Assembly: GCF_000764225.1 (NCBI RefSeq)
Contig: NZ_JQED01000005.1
Location: forward strand, 539,390 to 603,389
Length of the DNA: 64,000 nt
Direction of reading: 5' to 3'
Origin: Colwellia psychrerythraea
Lineage (GTDB): Bacteria > Pseudomonadota > Gammaproteobacteria > Enterobacterales > Alteromonadaceae
Part shown: positions 55,818-64,000 of the stretch, one piece after another
How positions within the stretch are numbered: the first letter of the stretch is position 1
Layout: each line of letters begins with the position of its first letter
Made by a program: the position numbers and the translations under genes
Notes under the pieces: model-generated
The model's input: the letters and a program-made list of their open reading frames with translations, nothing else
Database searches by the model: none
Told to the model about the DNA's origin: nothing

Positions 55818-57152
55818 TTAGAGGGTTTTTCGCATGGCAAATGAAGGCTGTAAACGCGCCGCATGAAAAGCAGGGTAAAGACTCGCAATAAGAGTAACAA
55901 CTAATGTCGCGATCCCCATGATGGTAAAACTGCTGGCGTCGAGTATTAAATAGATGGGTTCATTTAACGTCATACCTGACATCTCTAATTCAGAGTAATC
56001 GATGCCGACAATAGAACCCCAATAGCACAAAATAAAAGCCATTAATAAACCAACAGTTACACTTAATAATCCAATAAAAAAACCTTCCAGCATTATTTGA
56101 TAAAAGAGTTGCTTAGTCCGTGTCCCTATCACTAATAAAATACCAAACTCTGTGTGTCGCTCAAAAATAGACATAAACATGGTATTTATTAACCCTAAAC
56201 AAACCAGCACATACATGATGATTGAAACAATTAGTGTCGAATACTTAGCCATCGCCAACATACTACTTAATTGGGGCACTAATTTTTGCCAACTTAACGT
56301 TTCTATTTGATTATTATTAAGTGTTTGCCAAAAAGGTAAGGTATCGTCTTGAGCTTGGTGTAAATGCTGTAAACGTAGCGCCACTTCATGCACACCCGTA
56401 ATGTTTAATAATTGCTGCCCTTGCGATAAATTAATAAAAGCTAGGCCAATGTCCATGCTTCTTTCATTAAAACTAAACAAGCCTGAAACACGAAACAATG
56501 CTTGAGATAAATTGCCATCGTGAGCTTCTGAAACAGTAATAACAACCCGGTCACCTAAATTAATTTCTAATAAATCAGCAAGTTGTTCACCTATGATAAT
56601 TTCCCCCTCAAGGCCTGATAAGTATTCCCCTTGAGTTACCGCTAGTTTTAACTTGCTTACTTGCGCTTCTTTTATTGCATCAACACCATAAACAATAGCT
56701 GAGGCAACATTTTCGGAAGAGGAGGTCATCGCGCCTGCTAACACCCTAGGAGCGAAGGCTTGAATGGCTGAAGTGGTGTTAAGTTGCTGATAGAGCATTG
56801 TGGTATCTTCGATGTATAAATCTATATCGTTTGCCTCACGAAAGCCTACTCGATGGATTTGTCCTTCGCCTAAAAAGGTTTGCGTGCTGATTTTCACCAT
56901 AGTTTCAACCATGCCTCTGACAAAAGCATCGGTAAATAATATGGCCGCTAAGCTACATGAAATGAGCAATACAGTTAATAATGTTCTACGCGTGTTTCGA
57001 AAGAGACTACGCTTGGCTAAACGTGCAATTAACGTGCGTTGACTGCTATTCTTTTGAGTTGAGATAGCTTGATCGATAATCGTCGATGAGCCATTGTTAT
57101 CGAGTTTAACTGAATTGGCAGAGTTGGACGACTTAGGTGTTTGTGTTGCCAT
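55818..57152 (-). CDS. FtsX/LolC-E-type ABC permease, second copy
   Basis: A 444-residue permease with one N-terminal membrane segment (about 55-78), a large periplasmic domain, and three C-terminal segments ending FHAARLQPSFAMRK, the FtsX/MacB layout. A 50-residue soluble N-terminal extension precedes the first segment. It is paralogous to 57485-58738 and probably forms a heterodimer with it. A palindromic element of about 323 bases separates the two genes. Confidence 0.88.
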   Translation of the reverse strand: MATQTPKSSNSANSVKLDNNGSSTIIDQAISTQKNSSQRTLIARLAKRSLFRNTRRTLLTVLLISCSLAAILFTDAFVRGMVETMVKISTQTFLGEGQIHRVGFREANDIDLYIEDTTMLYQQLNTTSAIQAFAPRVLAGAMTSSSENVASAIVYGVDAIKEAQVSKLKLAVTQGEYLSGLEGEIIIGEQLADLLEINLGDRVVITVSEAHDGNLSQALFRVSGLFSFNERSMDIGLAFINLSQGQQLLNITGVHEVALRLQHLHQAQDDTLPFWQTLNNNQIETLSWQKLVPQLSSMLAMAKYSTLIVSIIMYVLVCLGLINTMFMSIFERHTEFGILLVIGTRTKQLFYQIMLEGFFIGLLSVTVGLLMAFILCYWGSIVGIDYSELEMSGMTLNEPIYLILDASSFTIMGIATLVVTLIASLYPAFHAARLQPSFAMRKTL

Positions 57153-57156
57153 AATT

Positions 57157-57479
57157 ATACCAAGTCCATTAAGTTATTTCCCACTCAGCGAGAATTAAAA
57201 GGCTTAGATACAAGGCATTGATTGAAGAGAATGGTTATTCAGGAGAATATGCTCCTGCATTCTCTACTTAGCTGCATCCATGCAGCGTCCTTGTCAAAAT
57301 CAATAACCCTGTATGTAAGCCTTTACTTTTTATTAGGTACTCGCCCTTGGGAGCTTGTCAGAAAAGCAATAACTGCACAAATTTGTTAGATATAGAATGA
57401 CTATACTAGCACAAATTTTATTTGTTATAGTTCTTCTGACATAGCTCTGAGGTGGGAATAAATTTAATTGAATTGGTAT
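57157..57479. mobile_element. Highly structured MITE-like element inside the ABC operon
   Basis: The ends ATACCAAGTCCATTAAGTTA (left) and ATACCAATTCAATTAAATTT (right, inverted) are imperfect terminal inverted repeats of about 35 bases. Nested inside are further inverted repeats: AAGGCTTAGATACAAGG with CCCTGTATGTAAGCC, the palindromes CAGGAG...CTCCTG and GCTGCATCCATGCAGC, and TGTCAGAA with TTCTGACA near the right side. No open frame. It fills the whole gap between two permease genes of one operon; the left end starts five bases from the downstream start codon. Confidence 0.72.
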
Positions 57480-57484
57480 TAACC

Positions 57485-58738
57485 TTAAACCGCCTGTAAT
57501 GCTTTTAACGGTGATATTTTAGCTGCCCGAATAGCAGGAATAAAGCTGACCATCAAGGTACTACTAATAACAACAATTGAAGGCAGCAATACGACAAACC
57601 AGCTCACCTCACCTAGCATGGTATCAAATATAATACCGCCCATATCGATTGGCTCTGGCATAGAAATACCAACACTTGCCAACCAAAAACAAATCGGTAG
57701 TGCGAGTACTAATCCAATCAAACAACTGATCATAGCTAACACAAAAGACTCTAACATTATTAAGGTAAAAACGGCTAAAGGCCTTGTACCTATGGCCTTT
57801 AAAACACCAAACTCACGAGTTCGCTCAAGGGTGCCCATTAAAATAGTATTTAAAACACCAATTGAAACGATAAATATTATTATGCCCATAGAGACATAAC
57901 TGCCTTTTTTATCCGCTTGCATACTCTTATAAAAAGAAGATTCAACCACTTGCCATGGATCGACGCTTAAGTCTTTATTGTTAAACCTCGATTGAGTGTT
58001 AGCCGCGAATTCCCTCGCTTTATTTTGATTCGATAAAATTAATGCTAATTCATGAACTTTACTGCTGTCATCTGGCATTGATAAAAACGCTCGCATGGCC
58101 GATAAGCTAATATAAACATTCATGCGTTCATATGAGCTCGCATCCCCAACAATAGCAACGACCTCAAATATATCATTGGCGATAGAACCATCAATACCTT
58201 GAGATATGAGTACAAGTTCGTCACCAACTGAAAGCTGTAAATTTTTAGCTAGGCTAAAGCCAATCATAGCGGGAAAATAAACGGGCTGATGTGTTTCTTT
58301 AATCCGCGGATTTATTAAATAGTGTCCTTGCTTAACTTTCTTTTCTAATCGTGTGGTTCTAGCTTCCCGTTTTGGATCTATACCAATAACCTGAGCAGGA
58401 AAGGTTTTCTGCTTGCCGTATGCTAAAGAGGGACTATAAATTCTCGGAGCAACACCTAATACCAAGGGGTGTTGTGCTAATTGCATTATGATTTCGTCTG
58501 CATGATTGATCGTTTTATAGAGAGAAGGGCGCTCAAGATAGTTTTCTTTATGAATTTGCACATGACCGGTATGATCTTGGGTAAATATATTAATAATGTT
58601 GCTATAACTTCCCTCTGACATAGACAGAGTTAAGCAAAGCAAAAAAAAGCCACCTCCCATGCTCAATAACGTTAACAATGAGCGGCGCCGATTACGTAAT
58701 ATGTTCCTAAAGGCAAGTTTAACTATCAGCATAGGCAT
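57485..58738 (-). CDS. FtsX/LolC-E-type ABC permease, first copy
   Basis: A 417-residue permease: start LAFRNILRNRRRSLLTLLSMGGGFFLL with the first membrane segment, periplasmic MacB_PCD-like domain (about 45-250), then three C-terminal membrane segments with TREFGVLKAIGTRP between them and AIRAAKISPLKAL at the end. This is the classical FtsX/LolC/LolE fold. It follows the LolA-like gene by 46 bases and is separated from the second permease by an inserted element. Confidence 0.9.
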   Translation of the reverse strand: MPMLIVKLAFRNILRNRRRSLLTLLSMGGGFFLLCLTLSMSEGSYSNIINIFTQDHTGHVQIHKENYLERPSLYKTINHADEIIMQLAQHPLVLGVAPRIYSPSLAYGKQKTFPAQVIGIDPKREARTTRLEKKVKQGHYLINPRIKETHQPVYFPAMIGFSLAKNLQLSVGDELVLISQGIDGSIANDIFEVVAIVGDASSYERMNVYISLSAMRAFLSMPDDSSKVHELALILSNQNKAREFAANTQSRFNNKDLSVDPWQVVESSFYKSMQADKKGSYVSMGIIIFIVSIGVLNTILMGTLERTREFGVLKAIGTRPLAVFTLIMLESFVLAMISCLIGLVLALPICFWLASVGISMPEPIDMGGIIFDTMLGEVSWFVVLLPSIVVISSTLMVSFIPAIRAAKISPLKALQAV

Positions 58739-58784
58739 TTACATTTATCATTAAAAATAAGATATAAAACAATCTATAAAGTGA

Positions 58785-59528
58785 TTAAAAACGCGTTTGC
58801 AAATTGCGTAATGTGAAAACATTATCACCCAAATCAACATCAAATTCGGCTTCAACATATTCAATAATCGTTTTATGGCCTGTTTTATTTAAAGGAATCA
58901 TCGTCATAACTGCTGGCATTTTCTTACCTGAGAAATCCTTTATATTACTAAAGACCATAGTGCGCACCTTTGCACCTTTTTCATTGTAATAACTCTGCTC
59001 CAACGGTAATAATGTTTTTTGATTCACAATAAATTCAATTTTTCCCCATACAGTCACAGTCTCTTCTTTGGGGACTAAGATTAAACGGTAATTATCACCT
59101 TCAATACTTTTAGATACTTGGTATTCTTCAACCAATGAGACTTCACGCACCAAGTCATCATTGGTAAAATCAGAGCCCATCCATGAGCCCATCATCATTG
59201 ATGGCGGTACTTTAATAACCTTGTTAATTTTAGGAAAAAAATTCCACATCTCTTTATCTTTTTTCAAGGTAGCCACACCACGATCTTTTCTTGGTGATAA
59301 CACCCGAATAAAAGTATCGTCCATACCAATGGTCCAACTCTTCATTGCTAAGGTACGCTGCCAATTAGGCGTGATAATTTGCATTTTCATCAATGAAATT
59401 GAGCTGTTAGAGCGAAATAACTCGTCCATTTTTTTTAGTAATGTGGCGGCATCATTATCGGCAAAACATGAATAACTGGGTAAATAGAGTATGAATGAAA
59501 AGAGTAGGGGTAATATAAACTTCCACAT
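58785..59528 (-). CDS. LolA-like outer-membrane lipoprotein-sorting family protein
   Basis: A 247-residue protein with a signal peptide (ILPLLFSFILYLPSYSCFA) and a LolA/LppX-like fold: DELFRSNSSISLMKMQI, RVLSPRKDRGVATLKKDKEMWNFFPKINKVIKVPPSMMMGSWMGSDFTNDDL is the conserved block of this family (pfam LolA_like). It is periplasmic and should carry a lipid or lipoprotein between membranes. As first gene of the operon with two FtsX permeases, an ATPase and an outer-membrane barrel, it probably supplies the soluble carrier of a dedicated transport system. Confidence 0.85.
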   Translation of the reverse strand: MWKFILPLLFSFILYLPSYSCFADNDAATLLKKMDELFRSNSSISLMKMQIITPNWQRTLAMKSWTIGMDDTFIRVLSPRKDRGVATLKKDKEMWNFFPKINKVIKVPPSMMMGSWMGSDFTNDDLVREVSLVEEYQVSKSIEGDNYRLILVPKEETVTVWGKIEFIVNQKTLLPLEQSYYNEKGAKVRTMVFSNIKDFSGKKMPAVMTMIPLNKTGHKTIIEYVEAEFDVDLGDNVFTLRNLQTRF

Positions 59529-59562
59529 AAACTAATCCTTACGGTTATTTGTCGCTTTAATT

Positions 59563-59620
59563 AATAGCAATTCCATTAACTTATCGCTGAGAGTGAAAAC
59601 AAAATAATGGACTTAGTATT
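59563..59620. repeat. Short palindromic repeat related to the 57.2-kb element ends
   Basis: AATAGCAATTCCATTAACTT and the inverse right end AATACTAAGTCCATTATTTT match at most positions over about 58 bases. The ends resemble those of the element at 57157-57479, so it may be a compact solo derivative. It lies upstream of the LolA-like gene. Confidence 0.4.
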
Positions 59621-59678
59621 ACTATACCAAGTTAATGCAAAAGGCAGGGTAATTTTAGGTATTTCTTACATTTTTACA

Positions 59679-59704
59679 CAAAAAAACCAACACTCGGCTG
59701 GTTT
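59679..59704 (-). terminator. Rho-independent terminator after parB
   Basis: On the minus strand AAACCAGC and GTTGGTTT pair around a five-base loop, followed by a T-run, about 27 bases after the parB stop. It ends the mnmG-rsmG-parA-parB run. Confidence 0.7.
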
Positions 59705-59731
59705 TGTATAACGCAAAGAACGAAACAGCTC

Positions 59732-60634
59732 TTAGTTAATCTTGGCTAAGATCTCTTCAAGTTTCGCTATATTTTCATAAGAGATAACTAACTTGCCTTT
59801 GCCTTTACTGTTGTGGCTAATGGCAACTTTAGCACCAATTTTATCTGCTAAACCTTGTTCCAACTCTATGGTCTCAATAGCTTTCTCAACTTTCTCTTTT
59901 TCGGCTACAGGATTTTGAATCTTCTTAATTAAACTTTCAGTTTCTCGAACTGTCAACTCTTTCGTTGCAACTGTTTGCGCGGCTGACGTTTGTACATCGC
60001 CTTCTAATGCTAATAAAGCACGGGCATGACCCATTTCAATATCACCATTTTCTAGTAAGTTTTTTACTTCATCATTTAATTTATTTAAACGTAATAAATT
60101 ACTTACTGCTGTACGTGATTTTCCAACAGCAATAGCTACTTCTTCATGGGTTAAATCAAATTCCATTAATAAGCGTTCTAGAGCTATAGCTTCTTCCATT
60201 GCATTAAGATCTTCACGTTGAATATTCTCTATTAGTGCAATAGCAACTGCTGATTCATCCGGCACGTTTTTCACTAAACACGGGATCATATCAAGCTGAG
60301 CTAACTTAGCTGCGCGCCATCGACGTTCTCCAGCGATAATTTCATACTGATCCTCATCAACCAAACGTACGACAATCGGCTGAATAATGCCTTGCGATTG
60401 AATCGACAATGACAACTCTTCAAGTCCTGCATCAGACATTTCACGACGTGGTTGATATTTACCTGGGATTAATTGAGTAATAGGTAATTTAATCAATTCA
60501 TTATCTGTCGACTTTACACTATTGTTTACTTCAGTCGTTTCAATTTGCTTTTCCACCGATGGGGCCGCTGGTGATAATAAGGCATCGAGACCTCGACCTA
60601 AGCGACTAGCGCCTTTACGTTTTGCTGTACTCAT
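59732..60634 (-). CDS. parB: Chromosome partitioning protein ParB
   Basis: A 300-residue ParB. The N-terminal start RLGRGLDALLSP, the ParB/Srx domain with QYEIIAGERRWRAAKLA and ALIENIQREDLNAMEEA, the helix-turn-helix LTHEEVAIAVGKSRTAVSNLLRL, and a C-terminal dimerisation domain are all present. It binds parS sites and loads SMC for origin segregation. AAAGGAAAA precedes the ATG. No parS-like palindrome was recognised in this window. Confidence 0.96.
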   Translation of the reverse strand: MSTAKRKGASRLGRGLDALLSPAAPSVEKQIETTEVNNSVKSTDNELIKLPITQLIPGKYQPRREMSDAGLEELSLSIQSQGIIQPIVVRLVDEDQYEIIAGERRWRAAKLAQLDMIPCLVKNVPDESAVAIALIENIQREDLNAMEEAIALERLLMEFDLTHEEVAIAVGKSRTAVSNLLRLNKLNDEVKNLLENGDIEMGHARALLALEGDVQTSAAQTVATKELTVRETESLIKKIQNPVAEKEKVEKAIETIELEQGLADKIGAKVAISHNSKGKGKLVISYENIAKLEEILAKIN

Positions 60635-60648
60635 AATTTTCCTTTGTG

Positions 60649-61455
60649 CTAGCTGGCAACATTGGCATTAGCTTGTGGAGATTTTTTAGCATAATCATTT
60701 TTTCGTAATACTTCACCAGCAAGCGCTAAATAAGCCTTGGCACCCGTTGAAGACTTATCGTAATACATGGCAGGGGTACCAAAACTAGGCGCTTCAGCTA
60801 AACGAACATTTCTTGGAATGACACTTCGATAAACTTTATCGCCAAAATGACGTTTTAATTGCTCTGATACATCATTAGCTAAGCGATTTCGAGGATCATA
60901 CATAGTACGAAGAATGCCTTCAATATGTAATTTATCATTCACTACTGATGTTAGCTTAGTAATGGTGTCCATTAATGCAGTTAAGCCCTCTAATGCATAA
61001 TATTCACATTGCATTGGCACTAAAACGGAGTCTGATGCTGTCATTGCGTTAACAGTAAGCATGTTCAATGATGGTGGACAATCTATGATGATAAAGTCAT
61101 AAAAGTCTTTTACTGGCGCTAAAGCCATTTTTAACCTTTGTTCACGGGCATAAACTTCCATGAGTTTTATTTCTGCTGCCGTAACATCAGCATTAGCAGA
61201 AATTAAATGATAAAGACCTGACGTTTCTTTAACAACAACGTCTTCAACACTCTGTTCTTCAACTAATAATTCATAACAAGTCGCGTGAACTTGATATTTA
61301 TCAACACCACTTGCCATGGTGGCATTACCTTGCGGATCTAAATCGATTAATAAAACTTTGCGTTTTGTTGCCGCCAATGAGGCAGCCAAATTAACCGCGG
61401 TAGTGGTTTTACCCACACCACCTTTTTGGTTTGCAATTGCTATTATTTTTCCCAC
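60649..61455 (-). CDS. parA: Chromosome partitioning ATPase ParA
   Basis: A 268-residue Walker-type ATPase with deviant Walker A KGGVGKTTTAVNLA near the N-terminus, VLLIDLDPQGNAT, and Walker B FIIIDCPPSLNMLT. It partners ParB in origin segregation. The start GTG at 61455 gives the usual MGKIIAIANQKGG N-terminus and has AGAGG five bases upstream; a GTG at 61461 is in frame but less likely. It lies 23 bases from rsmG. Confidence 0.96.
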   Translation of the reverse strand: MGKIIAIANQKGGVGKTTTAVNLAASLAATKRKVLLIDLDPQGNATMASGVDKYQVHATCYELLVEEQSVEDVVVKETSGLYHLISANADVTAAEIKLMEVYAREQRLKMALAPVKDFYDFIIIDCPPSLNMLTVNAMTASDSVLVPMQCEYYALEGLTALMDTITKLTSVVNDKLHIEGILRTMYDPRNRLANDVSEQLKRHFGDKVYRSVIPRNVRLAEAPSFGTPAMYYDKSSTGAKAYLALAGEVLRKNDYAKKSPQANANVAS

Positions 61456-61478
61456 AAGCACCTCTATTGTTTTTTTTT

Positions 61479-62108
61479 CTAGTGCAACTTCTTCAGCACG
61501 AGCACGTGGCGTTCGCCAACTAAGTTGGGTACGGTTATTTCATGGCTATCTACTAGAGTAATATTTTCAGGTAATTGTGAGATCTCATCCTGAGGATATT
61601 GCCCTTTGAGTGCAAAAAATCGTCCTTGCTCAGTGGTAACTAAGTGTTTACACCAGCTTACCATATCATTAAGAGAAGAAAAGGCACGACTTAATACGCC
61701 ATCAAAAGGTTGTTCACCTTGATACTCTTCAACCCTTGCTTTTACTGGTGTTACATTGGTTAATTTTAATTGAAAAACGACTTGTCTAAGAAAAGTAATA
61801 CGCTTACCTAAACTGTCGAGTAAAACAAAGTTTCTTTCTGGGTATAAGATGGCCAAAGGGATGCCAGGTAGACCTGGACCGGTACCAACATCAATAAAGT
61901 TTTTGCCTTCAAGCACTTCACCGACCATTAAACTATCCATAATATGCTTTACTAGCATGTCACTTGGATCGCGAACAGAAGTTAGGTTATACGCTTTATT
62001 CCATTTGTTCAATAATTCAACATATTGAACAAGTAAATCGATTTGTTCTTGAGATACGACAAGCTGAGTTTTATTAATCAGTGTCGATAATTGCTGTGTT
62101 AACGTCAT
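61479..62108 (-). CDS. rsmG: 16S rRNA (guanine527-N7)-methyltransferase
   Basis: A 209-residue RsmG (GidB) with the SAM-binding motif [16 protein letters not shown] and the [15 protein letters not shown] and [13 protein letters not shown] segments. It methylates 16S rRNA at G527. Its position between mnmG and parA is the usual one near the replication origin in gammaproteobacteria. Confidence 0.97.
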   Translation of the reverse strand: MTLTQQLSTLINKTQLVVSQEQIDLLVQYVELLNKWNKAYNLTSVRDPSDMLVKHIMDSLMVGEVLEGKNFIDVGTGPGLPGIPLAILYPERNFVLLDSLGKRITFLRQVVFQLKLTNVTPVKARVEEYQGEQPFDGVLSRAFSSLNDMVSWCKHLVTTEQGRFFALKGQYPQDEISQLPENITLVDSHEITVPNLVGERHVLVLKKLH

Positions 62109-62158
62109 TTTTATTTAGACGAGCCAGCTAATTAGCGGCTCGCCCCTACCTATTGCTT

Positions 62159-64000
62159 TTACGCTAATTTACGTAAAAGACCGTGTTTTTTTAAGTAGAC
62201 TAATAATAACGAAATTGCCGCCGGAGTAATACCAGAAATTCTTGAAGCTTTACCAATAGTTTCTGGACGTGCACTTTTTAGCTTGGCAACAACTTCATTA
62301 GACAAGCCTGAAATTTGCTGATAGTCAAAATCTATGGGGATCAAAGTATCTTCATTACGTTTTTTCTTGGCTATTTCATCAACCTGACGATCTATATAAC
62401 CAGCATACTTAGTTTGAATTTCAATTTGTTCTGCAGCTTGCTTATCAGTTAGTGCAGGACCTAAGCCTTCAATGTTCATTAGATCACTATATTTTACTTC
62501 AGGACGGCGTATTAGCTCTTCTAAATTGGCCTCTTTACTCATTGGCGTTTTCAGTAAAGTATTTATTTGATCAATCTTTACATGATCCTTTTGTACCCAA
62601 GTTGATCGTAAACGTTGACGCTCAACTTCTATGTTTTCCATTTTTTCGTTAAATCGCTTCCAACGTGCATCATCGACTAAACCAACTTCACGGCCTCTCT
62701 CGGTTAGACGAATATCAGCATTATCTTCACGAAGTAATAAACGATATTCTGCGCGAGAGGTAAACATACGGTAAGGTTCTTTTGTACCCAAGGTCGCTAA
62801 ATCATCAATTAGCACGCCCATGTATCCTTGATCTCGACCAATGATGAATTCATCACGCTCTTTTACTCTATTGGCTGCGTTGGTTGCTGCAATAAGCCCT
62901 TGAGCACCGGCTTCTTCATAACCGGTAGTACCATTAATTTGTCCGGCAAAATATAAATTTTGAACAAATTTACTTTCTAAGCTTTGCTTGAGATCACGAG
63001 GATCAAAGTAATCATATTCAATGGCATAACCAGGACGCGTAATAAAGGCGTTTTCAAAACCTTTTATTGAACGTACTAAATTCATTTGTACATCAAAAGG
63101 TAAGCTAGTTGAAATACCATTAGGGTACACTTCATGTGTTGTTAAACCTTCTGGTTCAACAAATATTTGATGTGATGTTTTATCTGCAAAGCGTGTTATT
63201 TTATCTTCAATCGATGGGCAGTATCTTGGCCCTACACCTTCAATGACGCCAGTATACATAGGCGATCTATCTAATCCATCACGAATATGCTGATGGGTTT
63301 GTTCGTTGGTATGTGTGATATAACAAGATATTTGTTCAGGATGATCTGCTTGTGATCCCATGAATGAAAAGACAGGGCGAGGTGAATCTCCCGGCTGTTC
63401 TTCCATGACTGAAAAATCTAAAGATCTTGCATCAAGTCTTGGTGGTGTCCCCGTTTTTAAACGATCCATTCTAAAAGGCATATCACGCATTTTCGCAGCT
63501 AAATTAATACTTGCAGGATCACCCGCACGTCCACCTTGATAGTTATTTAAGCCAATGTGAATCTGTCCTGCAAGGAAGGTACCAACCGTTAATACTACTG
63601 TCTTGCCTTTAAATTTAAGACCCATTTGTGTTGAAACACCAACAACACGATCATTTTCTAAGATCAAGTCATCACATGGCTGTTGAAAAATAGTAAGATT
63701 TTCTTGGTTTTCCAGTACATTACGTACAAATGATCGATAAAGTATTCGATCGGCTTGAGCACGAGTTGCACGTACTGCTGGACCTTTGCTTGAGTTCAAT
63801 GTTCTAAATTGAATGGCACTGTGATCAATCGCTGTTGCCATTAATCCACCAAGCGCGTCAATTTCTTTAACCAAATGGCCTTTGCCGATGCCGCCAATTG
63901 CAGGGTTACATGACATTTGACCTAGGGTGTCAATGTTATGAGTTAACAATAACGTTTTGCAGCCCATACGTGCAGCTGCAAGTGAGGCCTCGGTTCCCGC
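62159..64000 (-). CDS. mnmG: tRNA uridine-5-carboxymethylaminomethyl modification enzyme MnmG, 5' end outside window
   Basis: The frame stays open to the window edge; about 613 residues are visible of roughly 630. Landmarks are the FAD-binding N-terminal part ([13 protein letters not shown]), [67 protein letters not shown] and the C-terminal helical domain ending in [22 protein letters not shown]. With MnmE it modifies wobble uridines of tRNAs. The gene lies next to rsmG, and in related bacteria oriC lies upstream of mnmG, here beyond the window. Confidence 0.97.
   Translation of the reverse strand, partial: AGTEASLAAARMGCKTLLLTHNIDTLGQMSCNPAIGGIGKGHLVKEIDALGGLMATAIDHSAIQFRTLNSSKGPAVRATRAQADRILYRSFVRNVLENQENLTIFQQPCDDLILENDRVVGVSTQMGLKFKGKTVVLTVGTFLAGQIHIGLNNYQGGRAGDPASINLAAKMRDMPFRMDRLKTGTPPRLDARSLDFSVMEEQPGDSPRPVFSFMGSQADHPEQISCYITHTNEQTHQHIRDGLDRSPMYTGVIEGVGPRYCPSIEDKITRFADKTSHQIFVEPEGLTTHEVYPNGISTSLPFDVQMNLVRSIKGFENAFITRPGYAIEYDYFDPRDLKQSLESKFVQNLYFAGQINGTTGYEEAGAQGLIAATNAANRVKERDEFIIGRDQGYMGVLIDDLATLGTKEPYRMFTSRAEYRLLLREDNADIRLTERGREVGLVDDARWKRFNEKMENIEVERQRLRSTWVQKDHVKIDQINTLLKTPMSKEANLEELIRRPEVKYSDLMNIEGLGPALTDKQAAEQIEIQTKYAGYIDRQVDEIAKKKRNEDTLIPIDFDYQQISGLSNEVVAKLKSARPETIGKASRISGITPAAISLLLVYLKKHGLLRKLA

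Noticed and set aside
59529..64000. Search for parS sites near parAB
   Set aside because: No 16-base TGTTTCACGTGAAACA-like palindrome was recognised; parS may lie outside the window.
1..64000. CRISPR arrays, rRNA genes, prophage or integrase genes
   Set aside because: No regularly spaced repeats, rRNA sequence or phage-type genes were seen anywhere in the window.

Overview
The window reads as chromosomal DNA of an AT-rich marine gammaproteobacterium, most like the Colwellia/Thalassotalea group of Alteromonadales. This is inferred from the Colwellia-like protein style, the mnmG-rsmG-parA-parB order typical of DNA beside a gammaproteobacterial oriC, the XrtA/PEP-CTERM exopolysaccharide locus, and many short palindromic repeats between genes. 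No database search was possible. Family names are recalled from knowledge of the protein families.

Layout. 1-2.3 kb: the 3' part of oligopeptidase A (prlC) and a Tag-like DNA glycosylase. 2.3-9.4 kb: two copies of an O-acetylation module (MBOAT acyltransferase plus membrane-anchored SGNH-like protein) facing each other around manC (GDP-mannose synthesis). 9.4-36.6 kb: a long minus-strand exopolysaccharide run. Its promoter-proximal part (36.6 to about 25 kb) is the conserved exosortase A set: initiating sugar-phosphate transferase, polysaccharide deacetylase, FemAB-like protein, three XrtA-type glycosyltransferases, XrtA fused to an EpsI domain, and an asparagine-synthase-like amidotransferase. 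Its distal part (25 to 9.4 kb) is strain-specific: CapK-like adenylating enzyme, a 44-residue membrane microprotein, an O-antigen-ligase-like protein, a second deacetylase, a membrane-anchored heparinase II/III-like protein and a membrane-anchored parallel beta-helix protein, glycosyltransferase, Wzx flippase, DegT aminotransferase, ATP-grasp ligase and a PssD/PssE glycosyltransferase pair. A plus-strand beta-propeller gene sits inside this run. 36.7-42.5 kb: divergent export operon (Wza-like lipoprotein, chain-length protein, tyrosine kinase, outer-membrane barrel, ExeA-like ATPase). 42.7-46.1 kb: prsK-prsR, the two-component system of PEP-CTERM loci.

46.3-50.4 kb: an RND efflux pump and its membrane-fusion protein. 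50.6-53.6 kb: outer-membrane barrel, lipoprotein, OmpA-family lipoprotein, tRNA-Arg(CCG) and a small unknown gene. 53.7-59.5 kb: a LolA-like protein, two FtsX-type permeases, a LolD-type ATPase and an outer-membrane barrel, probably one trans-envelope lipid or lipoprotein transport operon. 59.7-64 kb: parB, parA, rsmG and the 3' part of mnmG.

Working model: a lipid-linked repeat unit is started by the EpsB-2-type transferase, built by the glycosyltransferases, modified by deacetylation, O-acetylation and possibly amidation or amino-acid addition, flipped by Wzx, polymerised or ligated, and exported by the Wza/Wzz/tyrosine-kinase machine. XrtA would process PEP-CTERM proteins encoded elsewhere, since none is visible here. 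Four elements with terminal inverted repeats (34.0, 42.5, 51.7 and 57.2 kb) lie between genes, two of them inside apparent operons.
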